Assembly (NCBI RefSeq): GCF_900636325.1 | Contig: NZ_LR134263.1 | Coordinates: forward strand, 1,550,001-1,614,000 | DNA length: 64,000 bases | Reading direction: 5' to 3' | From: Staphylococcus delphini | Lineage (GTDB): Bacteria > Bacillota > Bacilli > Staphylococcales > Staphylococcaceae | Part shown: positions 20,644 through 29,255 of the stretch, in pieces | How positions within the stretch are numbered: position 1 is the first letter of the stretch | Layout: each line of letters starts with the position of its first letter | Program-made: the position numbers and the translations under genes | Notes under the pieces: generated by a model | What the model was told of the DNA's origin: nothing | The model's database searches: none | Seen by the model: only the letters and a program-made list of their open reading frames with translations

Positions 20644-21525
20644 ATGGCACACAAATTATTATTAATTGATGGCATGGCGTTATTATTTCGTCATTTTTAT
20701 GCAACGAGTGTACACAAAAATTTTATGCGCAATACGAACGGCACACCGACAAACGGCACGCAAGGCTTTGTGAGACATGTCTACAGTGCGATTCGTGACG
20801 TTGAACCGACGCACGTTGCAGTATGTTGGGATATGGGGAAAGCGACCTTCCGGAATGACATGTTTGACGGTTACAAACAAAATCGTCCTGCACCACCTGA
20901 AGAGCTTATCCCACAATTCGACCATGTCCAACATATTTCTGAAACGCTAGGCTTTTTAAATATTGGTGTTGAAAACTACGAAGCTGATGATGTCATTGGG
21001 ACGTTAACACATGCATATGCGCAATCACCTGACCACGAAGTCTATGTCATTACCGGAGATCGTGATTTATTGCAATGTGTAAGTGACAACGTTTATGTAT
21101 GGCTCATCAAAAAAGGCTTTACTGAATATAGTAAGTATGACAGAGCACGATTCGAATCAGAATATCAATTACAACCGCCACAACTTATTGATGTCAAAGC
21201 GTTTATGGGGGACACAGCAGATGGTTATCCAGGTGTGAAAGGCATCGGGGAGAAAACAGCGATCAAACTGATTCAGCAATATGGCTCTGTTGAGGAAGTG
21301 ATTGCGAACTTGTCACAGCTTACGCCCGGACAACAGAAAAAGATAGCGCAAGATATGGAAAATCTACGTTTGTCAAAAAAACTGGCAACGATTGCTTTAA
21401 ATGTCCCATTATCCATTGACACGTTATTTGAACAAATGGCCCATCATGTCGAGTTAAATCACGTACTCGCAGTATTAGAGCAACATGAATTGTTTGTGTC
21501 AAAACGCTTTGTTCAAAATTTGTAA
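20644..21525 (+). CDS. 5'-3' exonuclease (flap nuclease, YpcP-like)
   Basis: A stand-alone relative of the DNA polymerase I N-terminal domain, acting on 5' flaps or RNA primers. In 293 residues it shows LLLIDGMALLFRHFYA at the N-terminus (first metal-binding Asp), YEADDVIGTL near residue 113, VITGDRDLLQCV near 136 and the helix-hairpin-helix GYPGVKGIGEKTAIKLI near 197. No polymerase domain follows. It is translated 4 bases after the dynamin-like gene, and the next genes, including an RNase H-like gene, are convergent. A role in primer removal or repair is inferred. Confidence 0.88.
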   Translation: MAHKLLLIDGMALLFRHFYATSVHKNFMRNTNGTPTNGTQGFVRHVYSAIRDVEPTHVAVCWDMGKATFRNDMFDGYKQNRPAPPEELIPQFDHVQHISETLGFLNIGVENYEADDVIGTLTHAYAQSPDHEVYVITGDRDLLQCVSDNVYVWLIKKGFTEYSKYDRARFESEYQLQPPQLIDVKAFMGDTADGYPGVKGIGEKTAIKLIQQYGSVEEVIANLSQLTPGQQKKIAQDMENLRLSKKLATIALNVPLSIDTLFEQMAHHVELNHVLAVLEQHELFVSKRFVQNL

Positions 21526-21591
21526 CCTCAACATTAAAATAGAAAAGTTAACAGGCGTAATGCCAACAAGCGTTAATTTCTAAATTTAAAG

Positions 21592-21649
21592 AAAAAATGT
21601 CGAAGTGCTTGACATGTGTGTACATGTGCATAACACTTCGACATTTTTT
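21592..21649. terminator. Bidirectional terminator between convergent genes
   Basis: AAAAAATGTCGAAGTG pairs with CACTTCGACATTTTTT. The A6 and T6 flanks allow termination of both the rightward exonuclease transcript and the leftward RNase H-like transcript. The loop contains a smaller palindrome, ACATGTGTGTACATGT. Confidence 0.9.
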
Positions 21650-21660
21650 AATATTTAACA

Positions 21661-22065
21661 TTATTCACGATCTAACGCACGGTACAATGCATCTTGAGCT
21701 AACTGATTCGCAGCTTTGTTTTGTGCACGTGGCACCCATTTGACAAACGCCAATTCAAAGGCATGCGTCATTTGTAAATAGCGCGCCAAATAAGGTTTAA
21801 AACGTCCATTTTTCACAAACTCACGATTCACGGCACCTTCAATTAACTGTGAATCCGTAAAAACTAAGGCATTCACAACCGCTAATGATTTCGCTTGCTC
21901 TAATGCAAACAGTAACGCTTCCCATTCAGCACTGTGATTGTCTAACGCATCGAGCACTTTTGTAAATGTATAGCGTTCATCTTCTGTGACGATAACGACG
22001 CCACATGCACTTAATCCGGGATTGCCTTTCGTTGCTGCATCAAAATATATTTTAGCCAACTTCAC
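21661..22065 (-). CDS. RNase HI-like protein
   Basis: A 134-residue protein with the RNase H fold: IYFDAATKGNPG (first catalytic Asp, residue 9), the Glu in SAEWEALLFAL near residue 48 and FTDSQLI with Asp near residue 70. The position of the fourth catalytic Asp, normally in a DxLA helix, reads AANQLAQ, so Asn replaces Asp. Related Firmicute YpdQ/YpeP proteins lie in the same neighbourhood as dynA, ypcP and a queuosine-type transporter. It may degrade RNA in RNA-DNA hybrids, but the missing Asp makes activity uncertain. Confidence 0.8.
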   Translation of the reverse strand: MKLAKIYFDAATKGNPGLSACGVVIVTEDERYTFTKVLDALDNHSAEWEALLFALEQAKSLAVVNALVFTDSQLIEGAVNREFVKNGRFKPYLARYLQMTHAFELAFVKWVPRAQNKAANQLAQDALYRALDRE

Positions 22066-22114
22066 GACACCACACTTAAATGTATTTTCATATTTAAGCT
22101 TAACATATCATGCG

Positions 22115-22813
22115 TTATAGAGTATCGTCTTTAATTTTGTTGCGACGATAAAGTGACTTTGCCCAATAACCGAATGGGACGTTCATTACAGTCGTTAATA
22201 ATTTTAATAAATACGTCGTGACGAATATTTCTAGTACGACGCCGTTAGGTAAACTACCATAAAAAGCAATCAATACGAATAGTGCTGTGTCCACAATCGA
22301 ACTTAACGTTGTACTTCCGTATGCACGAATGAAAAAGGTGCGATCTGAACGAAATACTTTTTTAATCATGTTAAAGACGAGTACATCGATATGTTGCCCA
22401 ATAATATAGGCGATAATGGATGCGAAAGCGATACGTGGAACGACATCAAAAATTGCTTTCATAGCATCTTGCGCCATGTCGACTTCACTCGGTTGAAACG
22501 CGAGCGACACTTGCATTACGATAATCATAATAAAAGTAGACGAAAAGCCGAGCCAAACCGCTTTTTTCGCGACTTTACGACCATAAATATCATTCAAAAT
22601 GTCTGTTGCAAGATAAATGGATGCGAACATCACATTTCCTAACGTTGCAGAAATTGTAAAAATATCTACTGTTTTAAGCACTTGGATGTTGGCGATAATC
22701 GTGCCTATCGCAACCCAAGCATACAAACCTGATTTACCAAAAAGTCGAAACATCACTACCATCAGTGCGAAAGTGATGATAAACGACCCTAAACCTAACC
22801 ATTCATTATACAA
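22115..22813 (-). CDS. Queuosine precursor transporter (YhhQ/VUT family)
   Basis: A 232-residue integral membrane protein with about six hydrophobic helices and the family segment YLATDILNDIYGRKVAKKAVW near residue 67. This family imports preQ0/preQ1 for queuosine tRNA modification. Translation starts at TTG (22813), 8 bases after AGGAGG. A preQ1-I riboswitch overlaps that Shine-Dalgarno, which strongly supports the substrate assignment. The B. subtilis counterpart YpdP sits in an equivalent cluster. Staphylococci generally lack de novo preQ1 synthesis, so import is a sensible role. Confidence 0.9.
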   Translation of the reverse strand: MYNEWLGLGSFIITFALMVVMFRLFGKSGLYAWVAIGTIIANIQVLKTVDIFTISATLGNVMFASIYLATDILNDIYGRKVAKKAVWLGFSSTFIMIIVMQVSLAFQPSEVDMAQDAMKAIFDVVPRIAFASIIAYIIGQHIDVLVFNMIKKVFRSDRTFFIRAYGSTTLSSIVDTALFVLIAFYGSLPNGVVLEIFVTTYLLKLLTTVMNVPFGYWAKSLYRRNKIKDDTL

Positions 22814-22821
22814 TTTAATGA

Positions 22822-22860
22822 CCTCCTAAATTTTGTTACAGCGGGTGTTTAGAAACCGCT
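22822..22860 (-). promoter_or_regulatory. preQ1-I riboswitch overlapping the transporter ribosome binding site
   Basis: On the minus strand AGCGG (22856-22860) pairs with CCGCT, enclosing the loop TTTCTAAACAC. The A-rich tail AACAAAATTTAGGAGG follows. The loop CTAAA can pair with the tail TTTAG, forming the H-type pseudoknot of preQ1-I aptamers and occluding GGAGG. The arrangement predicts translational repression of the importer by preQ1. Confidence 0.82.
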
Positions 22861-23039
22861 TTTCATGATAACTTTTCCATTATAATCAACCGCTTTATAT
22901 TTTTCAATAACCTTTCGTTATCATTTTCAGACATGACACTTTTCTTAATGTCGCTGAAGATTAAACGCTTCAATGTCCATACAAATCATGTTACGATAGT
23001 GAATATTGTACGCACTATATTTACAAAGAGGTGACTTTT

Positions 23040-23225
23040 GTGCTAACAGACTCTGAGAAGAAGGCCATTGCTACAATCGATCAATTGTCTCAACAATATT
23101 GTGAACACTGCTTGGTTAAAGCACACCTTCGAAAGACAAAAGGGAAAACAAAAGCACATCACTTCTGTATCAATGCGTGTTCAATCGGCAAACAAATTCA
23201 ACAATTAGGCAATGCGCTACAATGA
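23040..23225 (+). CDS. Small zinc-finger protein (zf-C2HCIx2C-like)
   Basis: A basic protein of about 61 residues with Cys/His ligands in the pattern CEHC...HHFCINAC, matching the small staphylococcal/bacillar zinc-finger family named after C2HCIx2C. I choose the GTG at 23040 because AAAGAGGTG at 23026-23034 serves as its ribosome binding site. An in-frame GTG at 23031 lies inside that site. Function unknown, and nucleic acid binding is only inferred. It is followed by cvfC 31 bases later. Confidence 0.7.
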   Translation: MLTDSEKKAIATIDQLSQQYCEHCLVKAHLRKTKGKTKAHHFCINACSIGKQIQQLGNALQ

Positions 23226-23256
23226 GGGCTGTAGTACATTGACGAGGAGGTTTAAC

Positions 23257-24375
23257 ATGGAAATTATTAAGGTCGAACCTACGCCTAGTCCGAATACGAT
23301 GAAAATTATTTTATCCGAAAAAAGGCAAGACAATCATTCAAAAACTTATACGAAAGTCTCAGATGGTCAGCCTCACTTTATCAACGCCATATTACAAGTT
23401 GAAGGTGTGAAATCTGTCTTTCATGTGTTAGATTTTATTGCCGTCGATAAAACACCTAAAGCAGACTGGGAGACTGTGTTACCTCTCGTTACGGCGACGC
23501 TCAACCAAGACCAACAACAAAGCGACATGGTGCAACCTGAACCGGATACACATTTTGGTGAGGTTAAAGCTGAAGTACTTAAGTTTAAAAATATTCCTTA
23601 CCAAGTGAAACTCACAACACCTCAAGAGGAAAAGCGGCAACAACTGAGCGACATGTTCGTCAATGCGATGATCGAAACACAAGAACCGCACGATAATGTT
23701 GTCTTTTTACGTAAATGGGAAACATTAGGTGTCCGATATGGTGATTTAGAGGATGTCATGCAAAGTGTCGTCGAAGAAGTCAATGCACTCTATCCTGAAC
23801 AGGTTTTAAATCAACTCGTGGAAGAGGCGAAAAATACTGATGTCACAGTGCCACAAAAACAATATGAACACGTGACATTAGAAACATATCAACAAGAAGC
23901 TGATTGGAAAGCACGTTTACGTATGTTGAAGTCTTTCCCAACACCTACAAGCGATGACTATCCATTACTTGATTATGCCTTGAATGAGGATAAAGTGCCA
24001 TTACGCCGTGAAGCAGTTGTATTGCTCAGCATGATTGAGGACCGAGAAACTTTGCCATACTTATATAAAGGACTGCACGATAAAAGTCCTGCAGTAAGAC
24101 GAACAGCTGGTGATAGTTTAAGTGATTTAGGCTTTAAAGAGGCTTTACCTGAAATGGAAAAAGCATTGGATGATCCACAAAAAATTGTGCGATGGCGTGC
24201 AGCGATGTTTCTTTTTGATGAAGGTGGACCAGAACAACTGGCAACACTGAAAGTACATCAAAACGACCCAGCTTATGAAGTGAAGTTGCAAATTGAAATG
24301 GCGATTACACGTATCGAAAACGGGGAAGAAGCACTTGGATCAGTGTGGAAACAGATCGCAAATCGTCATCAATAA
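23257..24375 (+). CDS. cvfC: Conserved virulence factor C (Nfu-N/HEAT-repeat protein)
   Basis: The 372-residue protein has an N-terminal Nfu/NifU-N domain ([13 protein letters not shown]), found in iron-sulfur carrier relatives. The C-terminus carries HEAT-like helical repeats ([19 protein letters not shown], then [21 protein letters not shown]). In S. aureus the homologue CvfC affects hemolysin and virulence gene expression by an unclear route. The start ATG follows GACGAGGAGG. It is 24 bases before brxA, so a joint transcript is likely, and the pairing with a thiol-redox protein suggests a link to iron-sulfur or redox biology. Confidence 0.9.
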   Translation: MEIIKVEPTPSPNTMKIILSEKRQDNHSKTYTKVSDGQPHFINAILQVEGVKSVFHVLDFIAVDKTPKADWETVLPLVTATLNQDQQQSDMVQPEPDTHFGEVKAEVLKFKNIPYQVKLTTPQEEKRQQLSDMFVNAMIETQEPHDNVVFLRKWETLGVRYGDLEDVMQSVVEEVNALYPEQVLNQLVEEAKNTDVTVPQKQYEHVTLETYQQEADWKARLRMLKSFPTPTSDDYPLLDYALNEDKVPLRREAVVLLSMIEDRETLPYLYKGLHDKSPAVRRTAGDSLSDLGFKEALPEMEKALDDPQKIVRWRAAMFLFDEGGPEQLATLKVHQNDPAYEVKLQIEMAITRIENGEEALGSVWKQIANRHQ

Positions 24376-24399
24376 ATCAATACAAGGGAGCGCTATAAT

Positions 24400-24840
24400 A
24401 TGAACGCATATGATGCATATATGAAAGAACTCGCTGCTCAAATGAGAGGCGAATTGACACAAAATGGTTTTGAAAGTTTAGAAAGTGAAGATTCCGTTTC
24501 ACAATATATGGACAATGTTAATGATGAAGACACGACATTTGTTGTCATTAATTCAACTTGTGGCTGTGCAGCTGGTTTAGCACGTCCTGCAGCTGTAGCC
24601 GTAGCAGAACAAAATGAATATAAACCAACGAATAAAGTCACTGTTTTTGCTGGTCAAGATAAAGAAGCAACTGCAAAAATGCGTGAATACATTCAACAAG
24701 TGCCTTCAAGTCCTTCATTCGCATTATTCAAAGGGTCTGAGCTCGTTCACTTTATGCCACGTGAACATATCGAAGGTCGTGATATTAATGACATCGCGAT
24801 GGACATTAAGGACGCATTCGACACACATTGTCGTGCATAA
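24400..24840 (+). CDS. brxA: Bacilliredoxin BrxA
   Basis: A 146-residue thioredoxin-fold protein of the YphP/YqiW group that removes bacillithiol from S-bacillithiolated proteins. The active site is the unusual CGC motif at residues 54-56 (NSTCGCAAG), where Cys54 attacks the mixed disulfide. The S. aureus brxA gene lies in the same place, between cvfC and thyA. Its substrate thiol is made by BshA, encoded at the left end of the window. Confidence 0.93.
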   Translation: MNAYDAYMKELAAQMRGELTQNGFESLESEDSVSQYMDNVNDEDTTFVVINSTCGCAAGLARPAAVAVAEQNEYKPTNKVTVFAGQDKEATAKMREYIQQVPSSPSFALFKGSELVHFMPREHIEGRDINDIAMDIKDAFDTHCRA

Positions 24841-24842
24841 TG

Positions 24843-24885
24843 AAAAAGCTGGAACATGTAATGATGTCATTGTTCCAGCTTTTTT
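24843..24885 (+). terminator. Terminator of brxA
   Basis: AAAAAGCTGGAACA pairs with TGTTCCAGCTTTTTT, with a perfect long stem and T6 tail. Confidence 0.92.
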
Positions 24886-25022
24886 ACGCTTCTAAATCAA
24901 TAGATAGCGTTTTCGGCAAAGGGTAACGATTTGCATCATTTTAACATTGACACGGTAGAGACACTGAATACATTCCGGTTACGCAGCTATACATAAATGC
25001 CTACGCAAACGTTGATATCGTT

Positions 25023-25050
25023 TTGAAAATGGCGCAAAATCGTCTATTAT
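25023..25050 (+). promoter_or_regulatory. Promoter of thyA-dfrA-fakB2
   Basis: -35 TTGAAA at 25023-25028, a 16-base spacer and -10 TATTAT at 25045-25050, 27 bases before the thyA ATG. The 180-base stretch upstream back to the brxA terminator holds no recognised gene. Confidence 0.6.
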
Positions 25051-25077
25051 AGATAATAAGAGAAAGAGGTGAATGTC

Positions 25078-26031
25078 ATGAATCCGTTTGATGCAGCTTA
25101 TCACGATTTATGTAAAGAAGTATTAGAAATTGGCAATCAACGTGATGACCGAACAGCTACGGGAACAATTTCAAAATTTGGACATCAGTTGCGTTTTGAC
25201 CTTTCAAAAGGCTTCCCATTGTTAACAACAAAAAAAGTCTCTTTTAAACTTGTTGCAACTGAATTGATTTGGTTTATTCGTGGCGATACAAATTTAAGAT
25301 ATTTATTACAATATAATAACAATATTTGGAACGAATGGGCCTTTGAAAAATATGTACAAAGCGCGGATTACACGGGTCCAGACATGACTGATTTTGGCCA
25401 TAGAGCACAAAGTGACGCAACATTTGCTGAAACTTATCGTGAAGAAATAGCAAAGTTTAAACAACAGATTTTAACTGATGATGATTTTATGAAAAAGCAC
25501 GGTGATTTAGGCAATGTTTATGGTAAGCAATGGCGTGACTGGGTCAGTGCAGACGGTCAACAATACGATCAATTGAAAACGTTAATTGAACAAATTAAAA
25601 CGAATCCTAACTCGCGTCGTCATATCATTAGTGCTTGGAATCCTACTGAAATTGAGACAATGGCGTTACCTCCTTGTCATACACTCTTTCAATTTTATGT
25701 CCAAGACAATAAGCTGAGCTGTCAACTCTATCAACGGAGCGCCGACATTTTCTTAGGTGTCCCATTTAATATTGCGAGCTATAGCTTATTAACACATTTA
25801 ATTGCGAAAGAATGTGGCCTTGAAGTAGGCGAGTTTGTCCACACATTTGGTGATGCTCATATTTACAGTAACCATTTAGACGCTGTGAAAACGCAATTAG
25901 CACGTTCAAGTTTTGCACCGCCTGAATTAAAAATCAATACAGATCGTTCTATTTTCGACATTGAATATGAAGATTTAGAGATTGTAAATTATGAATCTCA
26001 TCCAGCGATTAAAGCACCTATCGCGGTATAA
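25078..26031 (+). CDS. thyA: Thymidylate synthase
   Basis: Makes dTMP from dUMP using methylene-tetrahydrofolate, producing dihydrofolate for the adjacent DHFR. The 317-residue protein shows the folate/dUMP signature: [20 protein letters not shown] N-terminus, catalytic Cys near residue 200 in [30 protein letters not shown] and the C-terminal [13 protein letters not shown] that closes over the substrate. The length equals the S. aureus enzyme. ATG at 25078 is preceded by AAAGAGGTG, and the upstream in-frame GTG lies in that site. Confidence 0.97.
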   Translation: MNPFDAAYHDLCKEVLEIGNQRDDRTATGTISKFGHQLRFDLSKGFPLLTTKKVSFKLVATELIWFIRGDTNLRYLLQYNNNIWNEWAFEKYVQSADYTGPDMTDFGHRAQSDATFAETYREEIAKFKQQILTDDDFMKKHGDLGNVYGKQWRDWVSADGQQYDQLKTLIEQIKTNPNSRRHIISAWNPTEIETMALPPCHTLFQFYVQDNKLSCQLYQRSADIFLGVPFNIASYSLLTHLIAKECGLEVGEFVHTFGDAHIYSNHLDAVKTQLARSSFAPPELKINTDRSIFDIEYEDLEIVNYESHPAIKAPIAV

Positions 26032-26529
<498 letters not shown>

Positions 26530-26547
26530 TTATTGGAGGTAAGCATT

Positions 26548-27402
26548 ATGCAACAACGTATTATTGTTACAGATTCGACATCTGACTTAGATCACGCTTT
26601 TCTGAAGCAACACAATGTCCATATTGTTCCGTTGAGTGTTACAATTAACGGAGAATCTTATGAGGATCAAAAGGACATTTCATCTGAGTCTTTTTCACAA
26701 TATCTAGGAGACAGCAGCTATGATTTTAAAACGAGCCAACCTCCAATTGGAAGATTTGTAGAAACATATGAAAAGCTGGGTCAAAATGGCGCAGAAATTA
26801 TTAGTATTCATCTTTCATCGGGTTTAAGTGGCACATATCAAACCGCTGTTCAAGCGAGTGAAATGGTTGACGCTAAAGTGACAGTTATTGATTCTAAATC
26901 GATTTCTTTCGGCTTGGGCTATCAACTTCAAAATGCGATTCGCTGGGTTGAAGAAGGCGTACCAACAGAGGAAATTGTCTCAAAACTTCAAAACTTACAA
27001 AAAAACATTCAGCTTTACGTGATTATCGGTCAATTAGATCAACTCATTAAAGGGGGCCGTATTAGTAAAGCAAAAGGTTTAATTGGTAACCTCATGAAAA
27101 TCAAGCCAATCGGTTCATTGATTGACGGTAAGCTAGAAATGATTCATAATGCGCGTACACAAAACGCTTGTATTAAATATGTACTCAAAGATTTAAAACC
27201 GTTTGTCGGTGATGCATCTATTAAATCTGTAGGTATTTCACATGCAAAAGCAAAAGATTTCATGGATAAATTTAAAGAAACATTAGATGAAACTTTTACG
27301 GTTCAAAACTTTGATTTTGGACACACGACACCTGTCATTTCGACACATACAGGTGCGGGGGCCATTGGTTTAGTTGTCCTTAAAGATTCATCTGATTCAT
27401 AA
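26548..27402 (+). CDS. fakB2: Fatty acid-binding DegV protein FakB2
   Basis: A DegV-fold protein that holds a fatty acid in its hydrophobic tunnel and presents it to the FakA kinase, allowing host fatty acids to enter phospholipids. The 284 residues contain the DegV hallmarks VTDSTSDL near residue 7, TSQPPIGRF near 62, [13 protein letters not shown] near 91 and [17 protein letters not shown] near 162. In S. aureus fakB2 is also next to dfrA. The start follows TTGGAGGT. Specificity for oleate-like chains is inferred from orthology. Confidence 0.9.
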   Translation: MQQRIIVTDSTSDLDHAFLKQHNVHIVPLSVTINGESYEDQKDISSESFSQYLGDSSYDFKTSQPPIGRFVETYEKLGQNGAEIISIHLSSGLSGTYQTAVQASEMVDAKVTVIDSKSISFGLGYQLQNAIRWVEEGVPTEEIVSKLQNLQKNIQLYVIIGQLDQLIKGGRISKAKGLIGNLMKIKPIGSLIDGKLEMIHNARTQNACIKYVLKDLKPFVGDASIKSVGISHAKAKDFMDKFKETLDETFTVQNFDFGHTTPVISTHTGAGAIGLVVLKDSSDS

Positions 27403-27419
27403 TAATGGAGGTGTCAAGC

Positions 27420-27943
27420 ATGGCTTTAGCAACTTTAGCAGGAGGATGTTTTGGTGTCTCGTTAAACCTTTTGATACATTTGACGGCGTTGAACGAGTCA
27501 CATCAGGTTATAGCGGTGGGACAGTAGAAAATCCAACTTATGAACAGGTTTGTACAAATACAACAGGCCATGTAGAGGCTGTACAAATTGAATACGATGA
27601 CAATGTGATCAGTTATGATGACATTTTAGATATATATTTCAAAACGTTTGATCCAACAGATAAAAACGGTCAATTTTTTGATAGAGGCGACAGTTATCGA
27701 CCTGTCATTTTTTATCACGATGAAGCGCAACAACAAGCCGCTTTGAGTAAAATTGATGCGTTAAATCAATCCCAAATTTTTAGCGATCCTGTGGTGACAC
27801 CTGTCGAAGCATACCGTAATTTTTATCCAGCAGAAGAAGCACATCAAGATTATTATAAAAAACATCCGCTTCACTATGCACAATATCAACGTGGATCAGG
27901 ACGTAAAGCGTTTATTGAAAAACATTGGGGGAATCAAGCATGA
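27420..27943 (+). pseudogene. msrA: Peptide methionine sulfoxide reductase MsrA, frameshifted at the active site
   Basis: From the ATG at 27420 the frame reads MALATLAGGCF and then shifts. The rest of the protein (WCLVKPFDTFDG onward, to the stop at 27941-27943) continues in another frame. The run after GGATG has four T where the family motif GGCFWC needs five (TGT TTT TGG), so one base is missing near 27450. Neither frame alone carries the catalytic Cys joined to the body. An internal ATG in the second frame would give RMFWC without that Cys. Downstream sequence is intact, including the C-terminal [11 protein letters not shown], so the lesion is recent or a sequencing error. It overlaps msrB by 4 bases. 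Confidence 0.85.
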
Positions 27944-28368
27944 TTAAAAAAGATAAAAAAGATTTAACAGACTTAGAGTACCTCGTCACACAACAAGATG
28001 GCACAGAACCACCTTTTCAAAATGAATATTGGAATCACTTTGAAAAGGGCGTCTATGTGGACAAACTTTCTGGCAAACCGTTGTTTACGTCAGATGATAA
28101 ATTTGAGTCTGACTGTGGTTGTCCAAGTTTTTCAAAAGCTATCGACGACCAAGAGATTATTGAACTGGTAGACAAATCGTTTGGCATGTTAAGAACAGAA
28201 GTCCGCTCTGAAGGCAGCAACAGTCATTTAGGACACGTGTTCAACGACGGCCCGAAAGAACGTGGTGGCTTGCGCTATTGTATCAATTCTGCTGCAATCC
28301 AATTCATACCGTATGAAAAGCTCGAATCGTTAGGCTATGGTGATTTAGTCAAACTTTTCGACCAATAA
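27940..28368 (+). CDS. msrB: Peptide methionine-(R)-S-oxide reductase MsrB
   Basis: Reduces the R-epimer of methionine sulfoxide in proteins. The 142 residues match the S. aureus protein in length, with the zinc-site cysteine in [14 protein letters not shown] near residue 93 and the catalytic Cys in [11 protein letters not shown] near 111. The nearly invariant Trp of the GWPSF motif is replaced by Cys61 (codon TGT instead of TGG), which should affect the substrate methyl pocket. It starts inside the msrA stop, so its translation would normally be coupled to msrA, which is frameshifted here but restored in frame before the junction. Confidence 0.92.
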   Translation: MIKKDKKDLTDLEYLVTQQDGTEPPFQNEYWNHFEKGVYVDKLSGKPLFTSDDKFESDCGCPSFSKAIDDQEIIELVDKSFGMLRTEVRSEGSNSHLGHVFNDGPKERGGLRYCINSAAIQFIPYEKLESLGYGDLVKLFDQ

Positions 28369-28381
28369 AGGAGCGAGTTTT

Positions 28382-28882
28382 ATGTTTAAGAAATTATTCG
28401 GAAAAAGTGAAGAAGCAAATAAGGAAATTCAAGTTTATGCACCAATGACTGGCGAATATGTCAAAATTGAAGACATTCCTGACCCTGTTTTTGCTCAAAA
28501 AATGATGGGTGATGGTTTTGGTATACGCCCAACTGAAGGCAAAGTCGTGTCTCCAATTGCTGGTGTAGTCGACAACGTTTTCCCTACCAAACATGCGATT
28601 GGTTTAAAAGCAGACAACGGTTTAGAAGTCCTTGTTCATATCGGTTTAGACACCGTTCAATTAAATGGTGAAGGTTTTGAAACATTAGTCAATAGCGGAG
28701 ATACGGTAAAAGTAGGCGACCCACTGGTTACATTTGACGTTGATTATATTGACCAACATGCAAAATCTATCGTATCACCTGTGATCATTACAAATACAGA
28801 TCAAACAGCAGCTATTGCGATTCAACAAGCAGCACAACTGAACAAAGGCGAGACATCAGTGATTGAAGTGACAATGAAATAA
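28382..28882 (+). CDS. crr: PTS glucose-type enzyme IIA (Crr)
   Basis: A cytosolic phosphocarrier that takes phosphate from HPr-P and passes it to sugar-specific IIB/IIC partners. The 166-residue protein has the IIA-Glc jelly-roll motifs: GDGFGIRP near residue 41, [18 protein letters not shown] with the phosphorylated His near 87, and [12 protein letters not shown]. It stands apart from any permease gene. It shares an operon with msrB upstream and the YozE-like gene downstream, as in S. aureus. Confidence 0.93.
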   Translation: MFKKLFGKSEEANKEIQVYAPMTGEYVKIEDIPDPVFAQKMMGDGFGIRPTEGKVVSPIAGVVDNVFPTKHAIGLKADNGLEVLVHIGLDTVQLNGEGFETLVNSGDTVKVGDPLVTFDVDYIDQHAKSIVSPVIITNTDQTAAIAIQQAAQLNKGETSVIEVTMK

Positions 28883-29103
28883 TGAAAAATGTCTCATTCT
28901 ATCAATTTGCATTAAATGTTCGTGGTCGTAAGGATGATGCTGGACAACTCGCAGAACAAATATTCCAAGATTTGTCCTTTCCAAAATACGATAAAGATTT
29001 CGATGCGTTATCTGAATACATTGAGACAGAAGGCAATTTCACATTACCGATGTCTGTTTTTGATGACTTGTATGAAGAATATCAGGAATGGCTTCAATTT
29101 TAA
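28882..29103 (+). CDS. YozE-like SAM-fold protein
   Basis: A 73-residue protein whose first base is the last base of the crr stop codon. The sequence ([19 protein letters not shown], then [16 protein letters not shown]) matches the small YozE/UPF0346 family, which forms a sterile-alpha-motif-like helical bundle. No catalytic residues are evident and its role is unknown. Coupling to crr suggests the two are made in fixed ratio. Confidence 0.85.
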   Translation: MKNVSFYQFALNVRGRKDDAGQLAEQIFQDLSFPKYDKDFDALSEYIETEGNFTLPMSVFDDLYEEYQEWLQF

Positions 29104-29136
29104 GTGATTGCTAAAGATTTGACACGCATAAATTTT

Positions 29137-29169
29137 GAGGGTGCTGGCAGAAGATGTCTCACCCTTTTT
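29137..29169 (+). terminator. Terminator of the msr-crr-yozE operon
   Basis: AGGGTG at 29138-29143 pairs with CACCCT at 29160-29165 around a long loop, followed by T5. It is moderate in strength. The ctpA frame is open across it, which argues against starting ctpA at 29154. Confidence 0.65.
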
Positions 29170-29255
29170 CTTTATGTCACACCGTTAAATCAACTGTCGC
29201 CTATGCGCACGATTATAATGCAAAAATGGATTTAACGAGAAGGGCGGAAAACAGA

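Noticed and set aside
27374..27419. Alternative MsrA start at 27374 in the downstream frame
   Set aside because: The added residues come from the end of fakB2 and the msrA ribosome binding region read out of frame. They do not resemble MsrA and do not supply the catalytic Cys.
29154..29255. Longer N-terminus for CtpA starting at 29154
   Set aside because: This start sits in the terminator of the preceding operon and upstream of a TATAAT element, so it would not be transcribed or translated as part of ctpA.
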